NCBI RefSeq assembly: GCF_019112545.1 | Contig: NW_025064906.1 | Span: 289,100-353,099 of the forward strand | DNA length: 64,000 nucleotides | Source: Guyanagaster necrorhizus | Taxonomy: Eukaryota > Basidiomycota > Agaricomycetes > Agaricales > Physalacriaceae | Direction: 5' to 3' | Shown: positions 23,742-35,500 of the stretch, piece after piece | Position numbering within the stretch: the first letter of the stretch is position 1 | Layout of the letters: each line of letters starts with the position of its first letter | Program-made: the position numbers and the translations under genes | Notes under the pieces: generated by a model | What the model was told of the DNA's origin: nothing | Database searches by the model: none | The model's input: the letters and a program-made list of their open reading frames with translations, nothing else

Positions 23742-24200
23742 TGTTATGATTTTTCTGCTTTTATTCTTTACATTCACAGTATTAACTTCTATTTATGCTT
23801 AGTCAGAGTGCTCATACCAGTGCTTAAGACTGTGGGGATGTTTTGATCAGCACAGCCATCACCAATCTGAAACACAAGCAACACTCTGACAACAAGACAA
23901 TCAGCTTATTGTAGGTAACCACAATACTCTAGGATAATGAGCACTATAGCATAGAAACTTACAATTAGTAGTACTATATTTATCAGAAGGATGAACAGTA
24001 TATAAGTAGTGTAGCCAGCACTATGTATCCCTAGTCTTGAACTATTCTTTATTCTACTGTTTTACCTCGAGTCAACTTCTTGCATTGATCTTAGGATATA
24101 ACAGTTATAAACACATCATTGGACTTAAGCATGATTGTATGAACATAATACAGCACTTACTTACTATGTGTCTTAGCTCATATGTTACTCAGGCCTAACA
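23742..24200 (+). repeat. 3' LTR of Gypsy element 1
   Basis: 459 bp, the same length as the 5' LTR and alignable throughout, with many C/T and G/A differences. It ends GGCCTAACA. Confidence 0.9.
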
Positions 24201-24955
24201 GTTCATATGATACAAATAGCTCTGAATATTCTTTGTCAGGGTATATAAGACTATAGTGTAATTATTGTAAAAGAGAATGAATTTTGTTGTATTATGCAAC
24301 TACCTAATGATAGATATCTATTTCAATAGGCCTCTTTAGCTGCTTCAGTTGCAATTATTTATAATGTATGGTGGGTCTGAAAGAATGTTAAAGAGAGTCA
24401 CAATGTAGAAAGAAAAGTGAGCTATAGAAGGTATAGAGCAATTTATTACACAGCCACCATAAGTTCTTCATTATCTGCATTTACATTATTCTACTGTTCC
24501 ACCTTTTTGACATTATAAAGCCACATATAACTCAACAATTTTCTGATTTGTCTAGATTCTGCAAAGATGTCAGAATCTATGAGTTTCTTCTACTACTGTT
24601 GCAAAACTTCAAGCTTCAGCTCATAGCAAGAAGATTCTTTCTAGCATGAAGATTGCCCTATATATATGCATAATCTGACTATCAGACTCTTCAGCACTAT
24701 ATATAGTATTTATTTGCTAACTCAGAGTCTACTTTCATCCTAAACTAACTGAAGATTTATGCTTTGAAGAACATATAAGAAGGCCTTATCTTCTAAAGCA
24801 AGGATATTCATATAGTACCTCTTAAAATTTATCTCAGTGAGTCATTTCTTGAGGTTATTGAATGCCAATTGCTGTGAGTGTTTCTATGATCATAGGGTAT
24901 TCTCAGTTAGTTGGATCATAAGGCATATGATCTTGCTATAATTATGAATAAGCTA
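24201..24955. other. AT-rich spacer, nothing recognised
   Basis: It begins with GTTCA, the right target-site copy of element 1. No protein family or repeat boundary is visible. Confidence 0.4.
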
Positions 24956-25430
24956 TCAATAGAAGTTTGTGAACTCCAAGAATGATTGCAGTTCCTTCTT
25001 CTTCTTTGGTTTCAGCCACTCTATTACTCCCATGACCTTGATGGAGTCCATACAAACATTTCCTTTGCTGATAATGACCCTGAGATATTCTATCTCCAGC
25101 ACTTCAAATTTGCACTTCTTCATCTTGAGAAAGAGTTTATGCTTTCTCATTAGCATAAATACTTATCAAACAAGTCTTTGGTGTTCCATTTGGTCTTTAG
25201 ACAAGATGAGGATGTCATCCAGATAGATGGTTACTTTTCTGGTAGCAATGAGGTCTTTGAATATATCATTCATCCACTAGAAAGTTGTGGGGGAGTTCAT
25301 AAGCCCAAAGAACATTACTATAGGCTTAAAGAGACTGTAGTTCATTCTAAAGGCTGCCTTTCACTCATCACTCTCTTTGATCCTGATATTGTTATATCCT
25401 CATTAGCAACATTGGTTGAACAACATTTGG
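24956..25430 (-). pseudogene. Gypsy reverse transcriptase fragment, inverted
   Basis: Reading the minus strand, 25430 to 25200 covers the RT palm, including IYLDDILIL (catalytic box 25213-25224, intact). Then 25156-24956 gives MLMRKHKLFLKMKKCKFEVLEIEYL and the FLEFTNFY region at the RT/RNase H border. It is of the element 1/2 type but in the opposite orientation, without LTRs, so it is a separate truncated insertion. Confidence 0.75.
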
Positions 25431-26185
25431 AGTAGAGTGTATGCTAAAACTTCAAAATTTTTTCTAAGTCTAACAGTACCAAAAGCTAATAAAAAGTTTG
25501 CAACATCTACCAACAAGTGTTGCTTCAGATATTTGACTCTTTACACATATCAGAATCAGAAGACAGAAGAGAGCCAAACATATTGCTTGGATCTGACCTC
25601 TTCTCCTCTAATTTAGCATATACAATCTGATACTCAGAAGTCAAAGGCACATGAACTTTCAGCATAACCAAAAGTTCATAGGTATTGACTTTAAGATGGA
25701 AAAATAGAGAATCACAGGACACTACCAAGAAAGGTGGAGTTTTGAGACTATTAAAGGTCAACTGTCACCAGTTAAAAGCAGCATAGGCATCAGCTAAATC
25801 TTTAATATCATGAGAATGTGAATTAGCAGAAGTTGAGACACCAGCTATAGTGCTAAACAGAATTTAAAAGTTAACCTATACACATAAATATAAAAATTTA
25901 TAAATGTACTGCCAATAGGATCATAGGAAGCAGCTGCTAAAGACATAACATTTATCTTGCCCAAAATTCTCTCTACAGAGTCTTCTGAATCCTCTACAAA
26001 AGAGAAAAACAAGATATTGCAATCAACTATTTCTCTCATATAAGTCCTACTCTAGTGATGGGCATAATTAGTACAGTCCACTTTCAGTCTCATAAGGATG
26101 CATTCCTGATTCCTAGCCACACAAGAAAGATAAGGATGATGGGCATATTAGCAGAAAAAAAAATCAGTGCATGAGATATCTTCAA
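25431..26185. other. Spacer with weak minus-strand exon-like pieces
   Basis: Minus frames at 25525-25761 and 25845-26039 have protein-like composition and may be 3' exons of the minus gene to the right. I could not connect them by clean splice sites. Confidence 0.3.
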
Positions 26186-28250
26186 TCAAAATTTGCAACA
26201 TATCTTGATAGGACAGGCAGAATATTCATAAGGCAAATGTTTGGGACTCCCATCACAAAAGGCACAGAAACTAGCCCCAAATTGTTGACCTTCAAAAGCC
26301 ACATGTGGAATAACACATTTTGAAACCTTCTCAGCAATTTTCTGAGTGTTGTTCAAGGTTCCTTCTCTAGCAGCAAGAGTTTCAATGTTTGGGGGGTCAT
26401 TCCAGCTACCTGCATCCACACTGCCCTAAAAATCAAATAAAAAGTCAGTATTAAAATGTAAAATAAAAATTTTGGAACATACCTAAAGGCTAAGACTGTC
26501 AACTGTTGACTCAGTTTGTTGCAGGCTGCTATCTTTATCTGAAAATTGAATAGTATCTCTCTTGCTTGAAGGGTTGGTACTGGTCCAAGAGGATTTGGAC
26601 CATGCAGCTTCATTGCTACCTGCAACCAGAGATCTCGTAAAGACATCACTATTAACAGAGGAACTAAGATGAGGCAAGTTCTTGAGGCATTCAATAATGC
26701 TCTGTGCTGTCTTAGAAACAGTAGGAATGTCAGTGTCACTGGAGGTGACTCTAAGTCTATCAGCTCTTTGCCCTCAGAAATACCCTTTTCAAAAAGCTGA
26801 GAAACTAAAACAATAGTGTCAAGGTGGGCAGTGCAGAAAAGGTCAGAAATATGGCCCATGGTATTGTTTATTTGATGGACATCTCAGTGAAGCTTGTGAA
26901 GGAGACCCCAGAATTTGGTGATGAGAGCTATGGAAACAAAATAAGAAAAATTCATGAAAATAAAAGAAAGAACTTATAAAGCTCAGAAATGAAAACAGGC
27001 TTCAAAGTATTGACAAAGAGCTCATTGTGAACTATGCAGTCATGCTTGTGAATAGTGCATTGGAAGCACTTCATTGAGCCAGAACAAACACTCTGGCATT
27101 GCACATTGGCTCTTTTACAGGCATCACAAGCTTCACTCATTTAGAAAAGAAAGTTAGCAAATTTTAAAAGTTCACAAAATAAAAGAATGAGAGGACTTAC
27201 AAAATAGCCAATCTTGCTGGCCAATTCCCATTTGAAATAGACACTTTTACATCCAACAAAAGCCCCAAAGTCTTGATCAGAGACTAGAAGATCCATAAGT
27301 TTTAAATTCTCTGATTAAATTTCTCTAAGACCTTTGGAAATAGACTCTCTCAGACTGCTACATTTGCAAACTTCCTTAGCCACCCCTTCCATAACTTTGC
27401 AAGAGTGGCCAATACTTGGTTTTGAAGCTAAAAGTTCAGAATCAGAAATAAAAAAATTCATGAAGAAAAAGAAAATGATGTATAGCTTATATTACCCTTA
27501 TCATTCTTGGCAATTAAAGAATGAGAGGAGGAATTCCCATAAAGATGTTTGAAAGCAGATGCCTCAATTGCTCTTTCAGCTAGGAAAAAGAAACTGAATC
27601 AGTTGTAAAATATTAAAACCAGAAACACACTATCTTGCATATGCTTGTTGCTAGAACTAGCAACAGGTGGAGGCATTGGCAGATAAGCTTCAATAACTGT
27701 ATGACCATCACATACAGAAGAAGTTACTCTCATGCTAAAGATGAGATTATCTATAATAGAAAATTAGAAAGGAGAACTTCATGAAATAAAAATGCCATAT
27801 ACTATTTTCAGCTCTCACTGAGGAGGGCAATGCATCTGAACTTTCTCTAGAAATATTAGAGGGACTCATTCTTCCAGTTGAAGGAACTAGAATTCAAAAG
27901 ACAAAAGAGTGAGCCTCAGTAGATAACCAAAGCATCTGTGCTGGAGGCTTTGATCTAAGGCCAAAACCAGGACCATCTAAAAGAGAAAAATTAGAAAAGA
28001 AAATTACATGAATAAAAAAGTTTACATACCATTAATTGTCTGTTTTGATGCCTTAGGAGTTGAAATAAAAAAAGCCCTAACTTTTGAAGAGGAAGAAGAG
28101 TCTACTAAAGCAGAGCTTTCAGCTTCTGAAGATGCTGACTCCAGCTGAAGAAAATCAATAACAATGCCACATTTAAACTAGAGAAAGAAAGAGTTAACAA
28201 AATAAAAAGTTTAAGAACAAAAAAAAACATACTGCTTCTGCAGCAAGGAA
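26186..28250 (-). pseudogene. Multi-exon gene with Zn2Cys6-spaced cysteine cluster
   Basis: Exon-like blocks follow one another on the minus strand, separated by short AT-rich introns. About 28170-28060 is Ser-rich (ESASSEAESSALVDSSSSSK). About 27980-27900 reads DGPGFGLRSKPPAQMLWLS, 27890-27810 reads STGRMSPSNISRESSDALPS, and 27740-27650 reads CDGHTVIEAYLPMPPP. About 27300-27205 ends ELASKIGYF. The block 27140-26995 encodes ACDACKRANVQCQ, then KCFQCTIHKHDC; the spacing is CX2CX6CX9CX2CX6C, that of fungal zinc clusters. Then 26720-26480 and 26420-26190 follow, the last with FCAFCDGSP. The 3' splice site before the zinc exon reads AA instead of AG, so the copy is probably dead. Function unknown; DNA or nucleic-acid binding is an inference from the cluster. 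Confidence 0.5.
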
Positions 28251-30289
28251 ATTGTACTCTTTGCCTGAGTTTTTCACTAATTTAGTGTCAAAGATGGCCA
28301 ACATATGCTATAACTGTTACTCCCAACTATTCTATTCCTTATTGGAAAAGAATCTCTCTTCACTTTTATGTCAGGCAAGATGCAGCTGTTGTCAGACAAT
28401 CAAGACAGAACATACCCAAATGTCTATGTGAGGAGCTTCCTCATAAGAATCTGGCATATGGGCCAGACAATGGTGAAAGGTGGTGAGGGTGTTAGTGAGA
28501 AACATAGAAAGTGAAGATATATTAAAAATAGGAGGATACAACTGAAGAACAAAGCTAAGATATGTCAGAAAGGCAGGTTATAGAAAAGTTTATAAATTTT
28601 ATACCTCAAGAGACCATGCACAGACCAGAATCAATGCTAGCAACTAAAAAGTTTGTGAACTTTATAAACATTTTTACTCCAAATGAAAAAGCCTCTTCTG
28701 ATAGGTGGAGAATACTCAGCTAAACTTTGCAAACTTCTTGGTGTGACCAGGAATATGATTTGGCACATATAAAGCTAAATCAGATATTCAAAGTAACCAC
28801 TTAGTGATCAATCATATGTTACAATTGGAAAATATCAGAAAGAAATTCATGAAAGGAAAGTTTAATAGTAAATCAATGAAAAATTAAAGTCAGAGAGAGA
28901 GATGATGAGTCTCTAAACTCTGTGCACTCTGAAATAACAGGCCCCAATAATTATTTGTAACTTCTGCTCTTAAGCAGGCTTTCAGTAAACCAATCATTTC
29001 AGATTCAATGACAGTAATTTTATCAAGAACTATCCATTATTCACTGATATTCTCTTATGCATAAAGATTATATGTTATATATGAACTTTTTATTTGTCTG
29101 TGAACTTTCTTAGCCTTGTGAACTTTTCTCATCAACCATACAATGCACAAACTTTCTATGCCATAATAAGTGCCATAGACACAGTTAGCACTATGATAAC
29201 CAATCAGACATATATCATTATTAGTATACATATAGTATCCTAAGATAGCCCACAAGATTCATTGTGATGCATATACAAGGCTGGCTGTGGATGTTTAAGC
29301 TTTTCACAACTAGCATGTGAAAGAGTAATAGGTTACAGGACTAACTATGTGTTTGGATAGATATTCATAAGAAATATTAGAAGAGTTAGCATATTGTTGG
29401 CTATGCAAACTTTTAAATATGTAATATTTACTAAAAGCCTCACAGTCTTTAAGGCTTCATGTAATAAAACTTTGCTAGACTCACTAAGCTATTACTGCAG
29501 TTACAAAAGCTGTTTAAATATAGCATACTTAGTATTAGTAAAAGGATAGTATAAGTAGTATACAAGATAACACAAAGAACAAGCAATATAGAGACTACTT
29601 GACACCTGTATTAAACTGTACACCAGTACAACACCTCTCTAATAGAACCAGCTACACAGACTGCCTATAGGTCAATACACATTAACTGAGAGTGCTATAG
29701 CATCTCAACAACTCTACAAGGCTTGCATATGATATTAAGTGAACTTATAAATTCATAAAATATTGCCTTGTCTTGCTTTATTCCCAAAAACATAAAAAGG
29801 ATCTGCTATTCTTGTGTGTCATCCTCACACTACCTAGATCTAACAAAAAACCTTGAAAGATAACTGGAAAACATTAACCATTTCTCTAGACCCCACTAGA
29901 ATCACATATAAATCCTGAAAGTTTGCATCATATATAGACTGCACCATCCAGTATCTAGGTCCTTACATGATATTCCTGTTATAGGAAAGTTTGCACACAT
30001 ATTGTGAGTCCCTGTAAACAAATCAGAGCCTCATACCTTTGTAGCTATACTCTGCCACATCTCTTGGGAGATTAGTCACCATATTGAGATACACAGACTA
30101 GACTCACTTGAACCAGCCTTCAGATTTTGCACCTTGATTTTACTTACCATAAGAGATTGTGTATTTTCTGCCTATAGGGACTCTCTGGCAAAACAACTTC
30201 TGGTTTATCACTGCAAGAGATTTTATGTTTCTTGCTCACAGAAAGTCTGATTAAACAATTTCTAGTTCATCAATGCAAAACATGGGAGG
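28251..30289. other. AT-rich repeat debris, nothing firmly recognised
   Basis: No coding family is visible. A candidate short LTR (29395-29845, TGTTGG to TAACA) lacks a target duplication and a partner. The 28251-28620 part may hold upstream exons or the promoter of the zinc-cluster gene. Confidence 0.35.
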
Positions 30290-31219
30290 CTCTAAGTCAT
30301 TATTTTGGACTATAGTCTGTAATTTGTCTCCAAGTTCCTTGATGATCTCTATTACCTTCTTAACATCCAAAGCAACACCTCAACTGCTTATTATTCTCAG
30401 ACTGATGGGCAAACTGAGCATGCTAATCAAGAGATTGAAAAGTACCTTCAGATGTTCATCAATCACAGATAGAATAGTTAGACAGAGTGGCTTGCTCTTA
30501 CTACATTCCAACACAATAATCATATTCACTCTGTGACCAACAAAACCCTCTTCTTTATTAATCATGAATGCCACCTCCACATTATGATCATGAAATAGTA
30601 CAACACTATGATCTCTGCATCCTCTGACTTCATGCAGCTTATAGCTGCAATCCATGCCAAAACACACACTGCTCTTGAGAAAGCCACTGCTATCATAAAG
30701 GCACAGTATGATAAATACTGGCAGCCTGCTCATGAATACTTTATTAATGATAAAGTCTAGTTGGACATCAGCAATCTTCATCTCTCTTGCTCAAAATGCA
30801 AACTCACTGACAAATAAACTAGACCCTTTCTTATACTTGCAAAAGTTGGCCCCTTCACTTACCACCTGAAACTCTCTGACATCTGGTGGATACATCCTGT
30901 ATTCAATAAAACACTCCTAACTTCCTACATTGCATCAGTCTGTTCTAGCCAAGAGACTCTGCCCTCTTTTGAACCTATCCTAATCAAAGATGAGAAACAC
31001 TACACAGTCAAACAAATCCTGGATCATAAACTCTGCAAAGTTCAAGCTCATAGTGGTGGCAGTCATTCTATCATCTATTATCTGGTCAAATAGAAAGAGT
31101 ATATATCTGAATTAAATCAATGGCTTTATGAGTGCAACCTCAACATGGATGATACCATTCAGGATTATAAAATTTCTCTCAACTGACTCATTGGGACAAT
31201 AGTCTTAAAGAGAGGGTGA
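30290..31219 (+). pseudogene. 5'-truncated Gypsy: integrase core to chromodomain
   Basis: It begins inside the integrase core (a decayed version of SKFLDDLYYLLNIQSN and SQTDGQTEHANQEIEKYL). The integrase C-terminal part follows, then KHYTVKQILDHKL and a chromodomain tail, ELNQWLYECNLNMDDTIQDY. Its own 3' LTR comes directly after, with a purine-rich tract (aaagagaggg) before it. The upstream pol, gag and 5' LTR are missing. Confidence 0.75.
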
Positions 31220-31677
31220 TGTTATGATTTCCTCTCTATATTCTTTTTCTTTTTTCTTTTTTCATCTTATCAGAGCATCTATCTTATCTCAAGCACTTTC
31301 TTGAAGAGCATAGGAAGATTAGATAATCACAATAGATAGAGCACTATTGTACTTAGTTGCCTTGCCCACAGACAATTTCCCACTGTTTTATTCCTGATGA
31401 CCAGACAGAATCAGTATTATAGCACAGAACAGCACAATAGGTAGTAGTTATATTTATTATGAGCTGAACAGTATATAAGTAGAATAGCTCTCACTGTAAT
31501 AGCCCAGCTTCAAGCTATAAGTTTATCTCATACTATTTTCTCTTGAGTCTAGCTTGTCTCTAGCCTTAAAGCACTTTATCTATAAGAACACATTCAGTGG
31601 ACTCTAGCATGACTGTATAAATATGATACAGCACTATTTTATCACATGTTCAGGTCACATATCAGTTAGGTCTAATA
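31220..31677 (+). repeat. 3' LTR of truncated Gypsy
   Basis: 458 bp, TGTTATGATT to TCTAATA. A TATATAAG box at 31472 and AGCTTCAAGCTA at 31506 are 34 bp apart, the same layout as in the other LTRs. Its sequence is distinct from the element 1 and element 2 LTRs. Confidence 0.8.
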
Positions 31678-32822
31678 ATATCTAATCTTCTTAATGCCAG
31701 ATGCATGTTCATTAGTGATTAGAATCTAAAGGGTGTCAGGCAATATACATGAGTCTTTAAGCATCTGCTTTCAGCTTTATGTTCATCACATTCTGGTTTA
31801 AAATAGGTCTCTGACTCTTTAGTAATTATTTTTCATGCAGAGCATCTGTAACATCTACTTTCTGCAGCCATGTTACTTTTGTAACACATCCAAGTTTTTG
31901 ATATGGCCTGAACTGTGCACACTCACTTGAAGATGGCTTCAGTGGGTGCTTATCCATTGTGGGTTAATGCTGCTATAGTGCAGTATGCTTACCAAGCTGT
32001 CTGTTATCATGATAAGATGAGCTCTTTTTGTTGATTTTCAATTTTAGATTTGAATCTCTTGTTTCTCATCCAATCAGACTGTCTTCTCTATTTCACTTCC
32101 AGCATACTCTAATACTGTGACTTCTTATCAATCCTGGCTTTTTCTAGTGCTATTGTACTTTCTTCACTAGTTCACTGTCTATTTCACTTGATGCAGTCAT
32201 CAACATATTATCAGATACAATAAATCAGTCCTGTAGTTTCTATTTCTTCTGTTTAATCCTTTCTGTTAACTGGAAATACCAAGCTCCATTTCTGTATATA
32301 GCCAATTACCATCTTGTTGAGTCACACCAAAATTATTTGTACTCATCTTGAGAAATATTTATTTGATACAAGCCTTGATCTGTTAAGATCTGATTGGCCA
32401 CTATAGCTGTATGCTATTTGCAGTGGCCTTATTAATTATTTCAGTCCATATTCTGAGCTGATATCCTGATAGTCCTCCTTCTTTTCTGTGAAGTCTATAT
32501 TACAATGTCTGTTGGTCTTTACATGGGATCTCCTCATCAGGAGAATGCAGTTTCAAATAAGAAACTCTAGATAGAGATTATGTACCATACTCCAAAAATG
32601 TATTTGTCTCCATTGCTGCATGGGATTTTTTGCCTATTTCACTTTTTTCACTTTATGGAGAAAGAGATTAATGTTGGCAACTTGGACAACTCACACTTGT
32701 TGCTGTTCTATTCTTTGAATTTTCTGGTATAGCTTCTCATCTCTATCTTTGGCTCTTAGCTTAATTAGTATAACTTATGAAGAATCCTGTTTTTTAATCT
32801 CTCACACATCTTCTGACTATAC
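31678..32822. other. Spacer, nothing recognised
   Basis: AT-rich and CpG-poor, with scattered short open stretches on both strands and no motif. It probably consists of old repeat sequence. Confidence 0.35.
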
Positions 32823-32834
32823 ATATGCAGAATT

Positions 32835-33296
32835 TTTTATGATTTTTTCCTATTTCTTTCTGACTTAACCTCTATTTATGCTTAATCAGAGCACCAACCC
32901 CAGTGCTTAAGATCATGGAATTGACTTAGTCAGCATAACAAGCCAGATTGGTCATTGTCTTTCAACACAATGATGACACTTGATGATGCACAATCATTCT
33001 TTTGTAGGTAGTAATAATGTCCAAGGACAAAGAGCATAATGACTAGAACAGATACAATAGATAGTATTATTTATATTAACCCAGACTTGTAGTATATAAG
33101 AAAGCTCACTCTCACTAGTATAACTCTAGCTTCAAGCTAAAGTTTATCTTCATACCATTCTACTCTTGAGCCAATCACAGTAGGCCTTAAAGCATAATAA
33201 TCAATATTCACATCAGTGGACTCTGATGAAACACTCAAATGCAAAGTGACATCAGTTTATCATATGTCTATGATCATATGCAGCTTGGGCTTAACA
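32835..33296 (+). repeat. 5' LTR of Gypsy element 2
   Basis: 462 bp. TATATAAG starts at 33093, and AGCTTCAAGCTAA (33128-33140) lies 35 bp downstream at the expected transcript start. The first bases read TTTTATG where the 3' LTR has TGTTATG. Confidence 0.9.
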
Positions 33297-33297
33297 A

Positions 33298-33310
33298 TTA
33301 GCTTGAAGCT
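33298..33310 (+). promoter_or_regulatory. Self-priming primer-binding site, element 2
   Basis: TTAGCTTGAAGCT is a perfect 13-nt reverse complement of LTR bases 33128-33140, which lie at the predicted 5' end of the transcript. It starts two bases after the LTR. Confidence 0.8.
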
Positions 33311-33328
33311 TCAACTTCCCTTTTCTTA

Positions 33329-35500
33329 TACACAACAGTGTAGAGAAAACCAAATGTCATCTATCAACTCATCAGATCCCAACTTCGATTATGAGTCCTT
33401 TGAACTCCTTGCTTCTATCATCAAAACATTGTTAGGCTTGTTGGTGATCATTCAACTTTACCAAGGATGACAATCAATCACTGCTTAAGCAGTCAGGCAC
33501 TATCAAGAATTCCAGAATATTTGCTGTATCCTTCAAAATATCACTCCTAACCTCTCTCTTTACAGCATCCCAAATTCTCCCCAAACCTCCTACCAGCCCA
33601 CAGCAAGAGCTGTACCCCAAATTGAGTCTAGAAAAATGAATCCATAGAGCCTTCCACAAGAAGAAAGACATCAGTATCCTCTCTGACCCCAGTCAAGATA
33701 TACCAGCCTATAGCTCACTGGTTTCAGGAACCTGTGGATCCTACTAGAGTTCCCTCCAGTCTCAAATCATGAGAACAAAAACCTTCCTCATGACTTCTTT
33801 GATGATATACCCTCTGACACTTCTGCTCCTCCAGAACATAGCATTGGAGACCATACTTGGGACTCTCTTGATACCATTAGGGTGGCTTCAAGACCCCAAC
33901 CTGTTTTGCCTAAGCACTCTGACCACAATTCCCTCTATATGATCCTGGAGTCCAGTCCAGTGTCCTCTTTTCACAGAGACTCCTACTACTGAGACATGAA
34001 ATCAGGAAGAGCACATGACTTTAAAGGGCCAACAGTTACTGACCAGCTCAGTCAGGATGCCAGAGACCTTACTGAGGAGGAAATTCAAGCAGCAAGCAAG
34101 AGGATTCTCAAGGACCTTGACTGGGCAGAAGCAGAGCAAGCCTGATAAAAGGCTATCCATTATGATGAGTTATACAATACACAGTATTGTTGATGACAGC
34201 AAGAGCTTGAGGCTACTGAGTGGGATACTGCAAGCTCCCATACTTCTGATTTACAAACAGAGTATTCTCACTCCCCATTCTGGGAGCCTAGCACCCCAGC
34301 AAGAACAGAAACAGATCCTTGGGCAGAGTCTGCTGAGGTCATCACTGCTGATGAAGCCAAGAGGAGAAATGATAATTTCTCTCCCTGAGCTACCAGCATC
34401 ACCAGCACTAACACTATTCTCTCATATGCTGACTCCATTCTCAATGCCTACAGGCTCTGAGTTCCTCTCAGTGCTCACATCCCTGACAAGAGACTCCAAT
34501 AATTTCTGAAGGGAAGAGTTGCAGCTCTCTTTCTTAATCCCCAGTTCTATGCTAACTTCCACATCTATAGCAGAGACTTGGAGGTGGTGAGAGTGCATGG
34601 GGGCTACAGATATGATTCAGACCATGGGGCTACCCTCCTCTAGCCTCCTCCTCTAGCCAATATCACTGAATCCAGCAATTGAAATGATGATCAGCTCACC
34701 AGCAATGATCAAACTCCTGGCACTGCCAACTTATGATTCACATGACAGCTCCCTCATAGAGGACAGTGGAGATGAGGGTGACAAGGAGAGTGACAAGGGC
34801 AATGTGGGAGATGATGTCCCTCTTGACTAGAAGCAGCTCAGAGAATATACAAATGAAGATACAAATGAAGAAGCTCTATTGGAGGAAATTCAACAAGCAA
34901 GAGAGATAGAATACCACCAGCTATACAGGGATGGGGTAGTGTTCCTATGGTGGGACAAAGACTGGCTGGCATTGCCCCTGAGACAGAAATATATTTCTGC
35001 AGACAATCTTGAAAAACAGGATATTTTACAATATGCTGCTACTAAATATGCAGTTTTAGTGTATAACTGAAGGCATTCAGAGAACTAGCTCAACTGGCTG
35101 CCTCAGTATAAGTCCAGATATAATATCCAGCTGATACCATAGACTCTATCTGTCACCCCAAAATAAGCCATATATATGGCATCATCCTTCTGAATCACCA
35201 CTAGCTGATTTTCATAGTCCACACTATTGGTCTGATCCTCAGCAACTCAGCTGTCTTGATTCCAACTACAGCTGACCCCTCAGCCTATCAGCTTCCAAAA
35301 CCCTTAGACTGGCAAAGGCAGCTGATTACTCAGTAGACAACTACCACCAGTGCTCCTATAGGTATAAATATGTCTAAACTATCCATGCATTTGAATATAC
35401 TCTGCTCTTCAACTACTACACACACACCAGAAGGACCATCAGAAAGAACTCAAATGCTTATAGGCCAAACAGAGGGAGAGACCTCCACTAAATGGCTCAA
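33329..35500 (+). pseudogene. Gypsy element 2 Gag-like region
   Basis: The N-terminus keeps ENQMSSIN and the hydrophobic LLASIIKTLLGLLVII found in element 1, then a TGA. Acidic and Ser/Pro-rich stretches follow in several frames, with one longer open segment at 34015-34509. No capsid signature or CCHC knuckle was found, unlike element 1. A deletion in this part explains the smaller element size. Confidence 0.55.

Larger units (their letters stand above)
14450..24200 (+). mobile_element. Ty3/Gypsy chromovirus, element 1 (complete, decayed)
   Basis: The two LTRs are both 459 bp, start TGTTATGATT and end TAATA/TAACA. Between them lie a Gag region with a CCHC knuckle, protease, reverse transcriptase, RNase H, integrase and a chromodomain, in Gypsy order. 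A polypurine stretch (aaagagaagataa) precedes the 3' LTR. Pol is interrupted by a 1.8-kb solo LTR (18456-20256). All coding parts contain multiple TGA/TAG stops. Flanks GTTTG and GTTCA fit one ancestral GTTCG duplication. Confidence 0.9.

Noticed and set aside
29395..29845. Possible extra solo LTR (TGTTGG to TAACA)
   Set aside because: Length and ends are suggestive, but the flanks differ (CATAT and AAAAA), no second copy is seen, and the TATA to primer box layout is absent.
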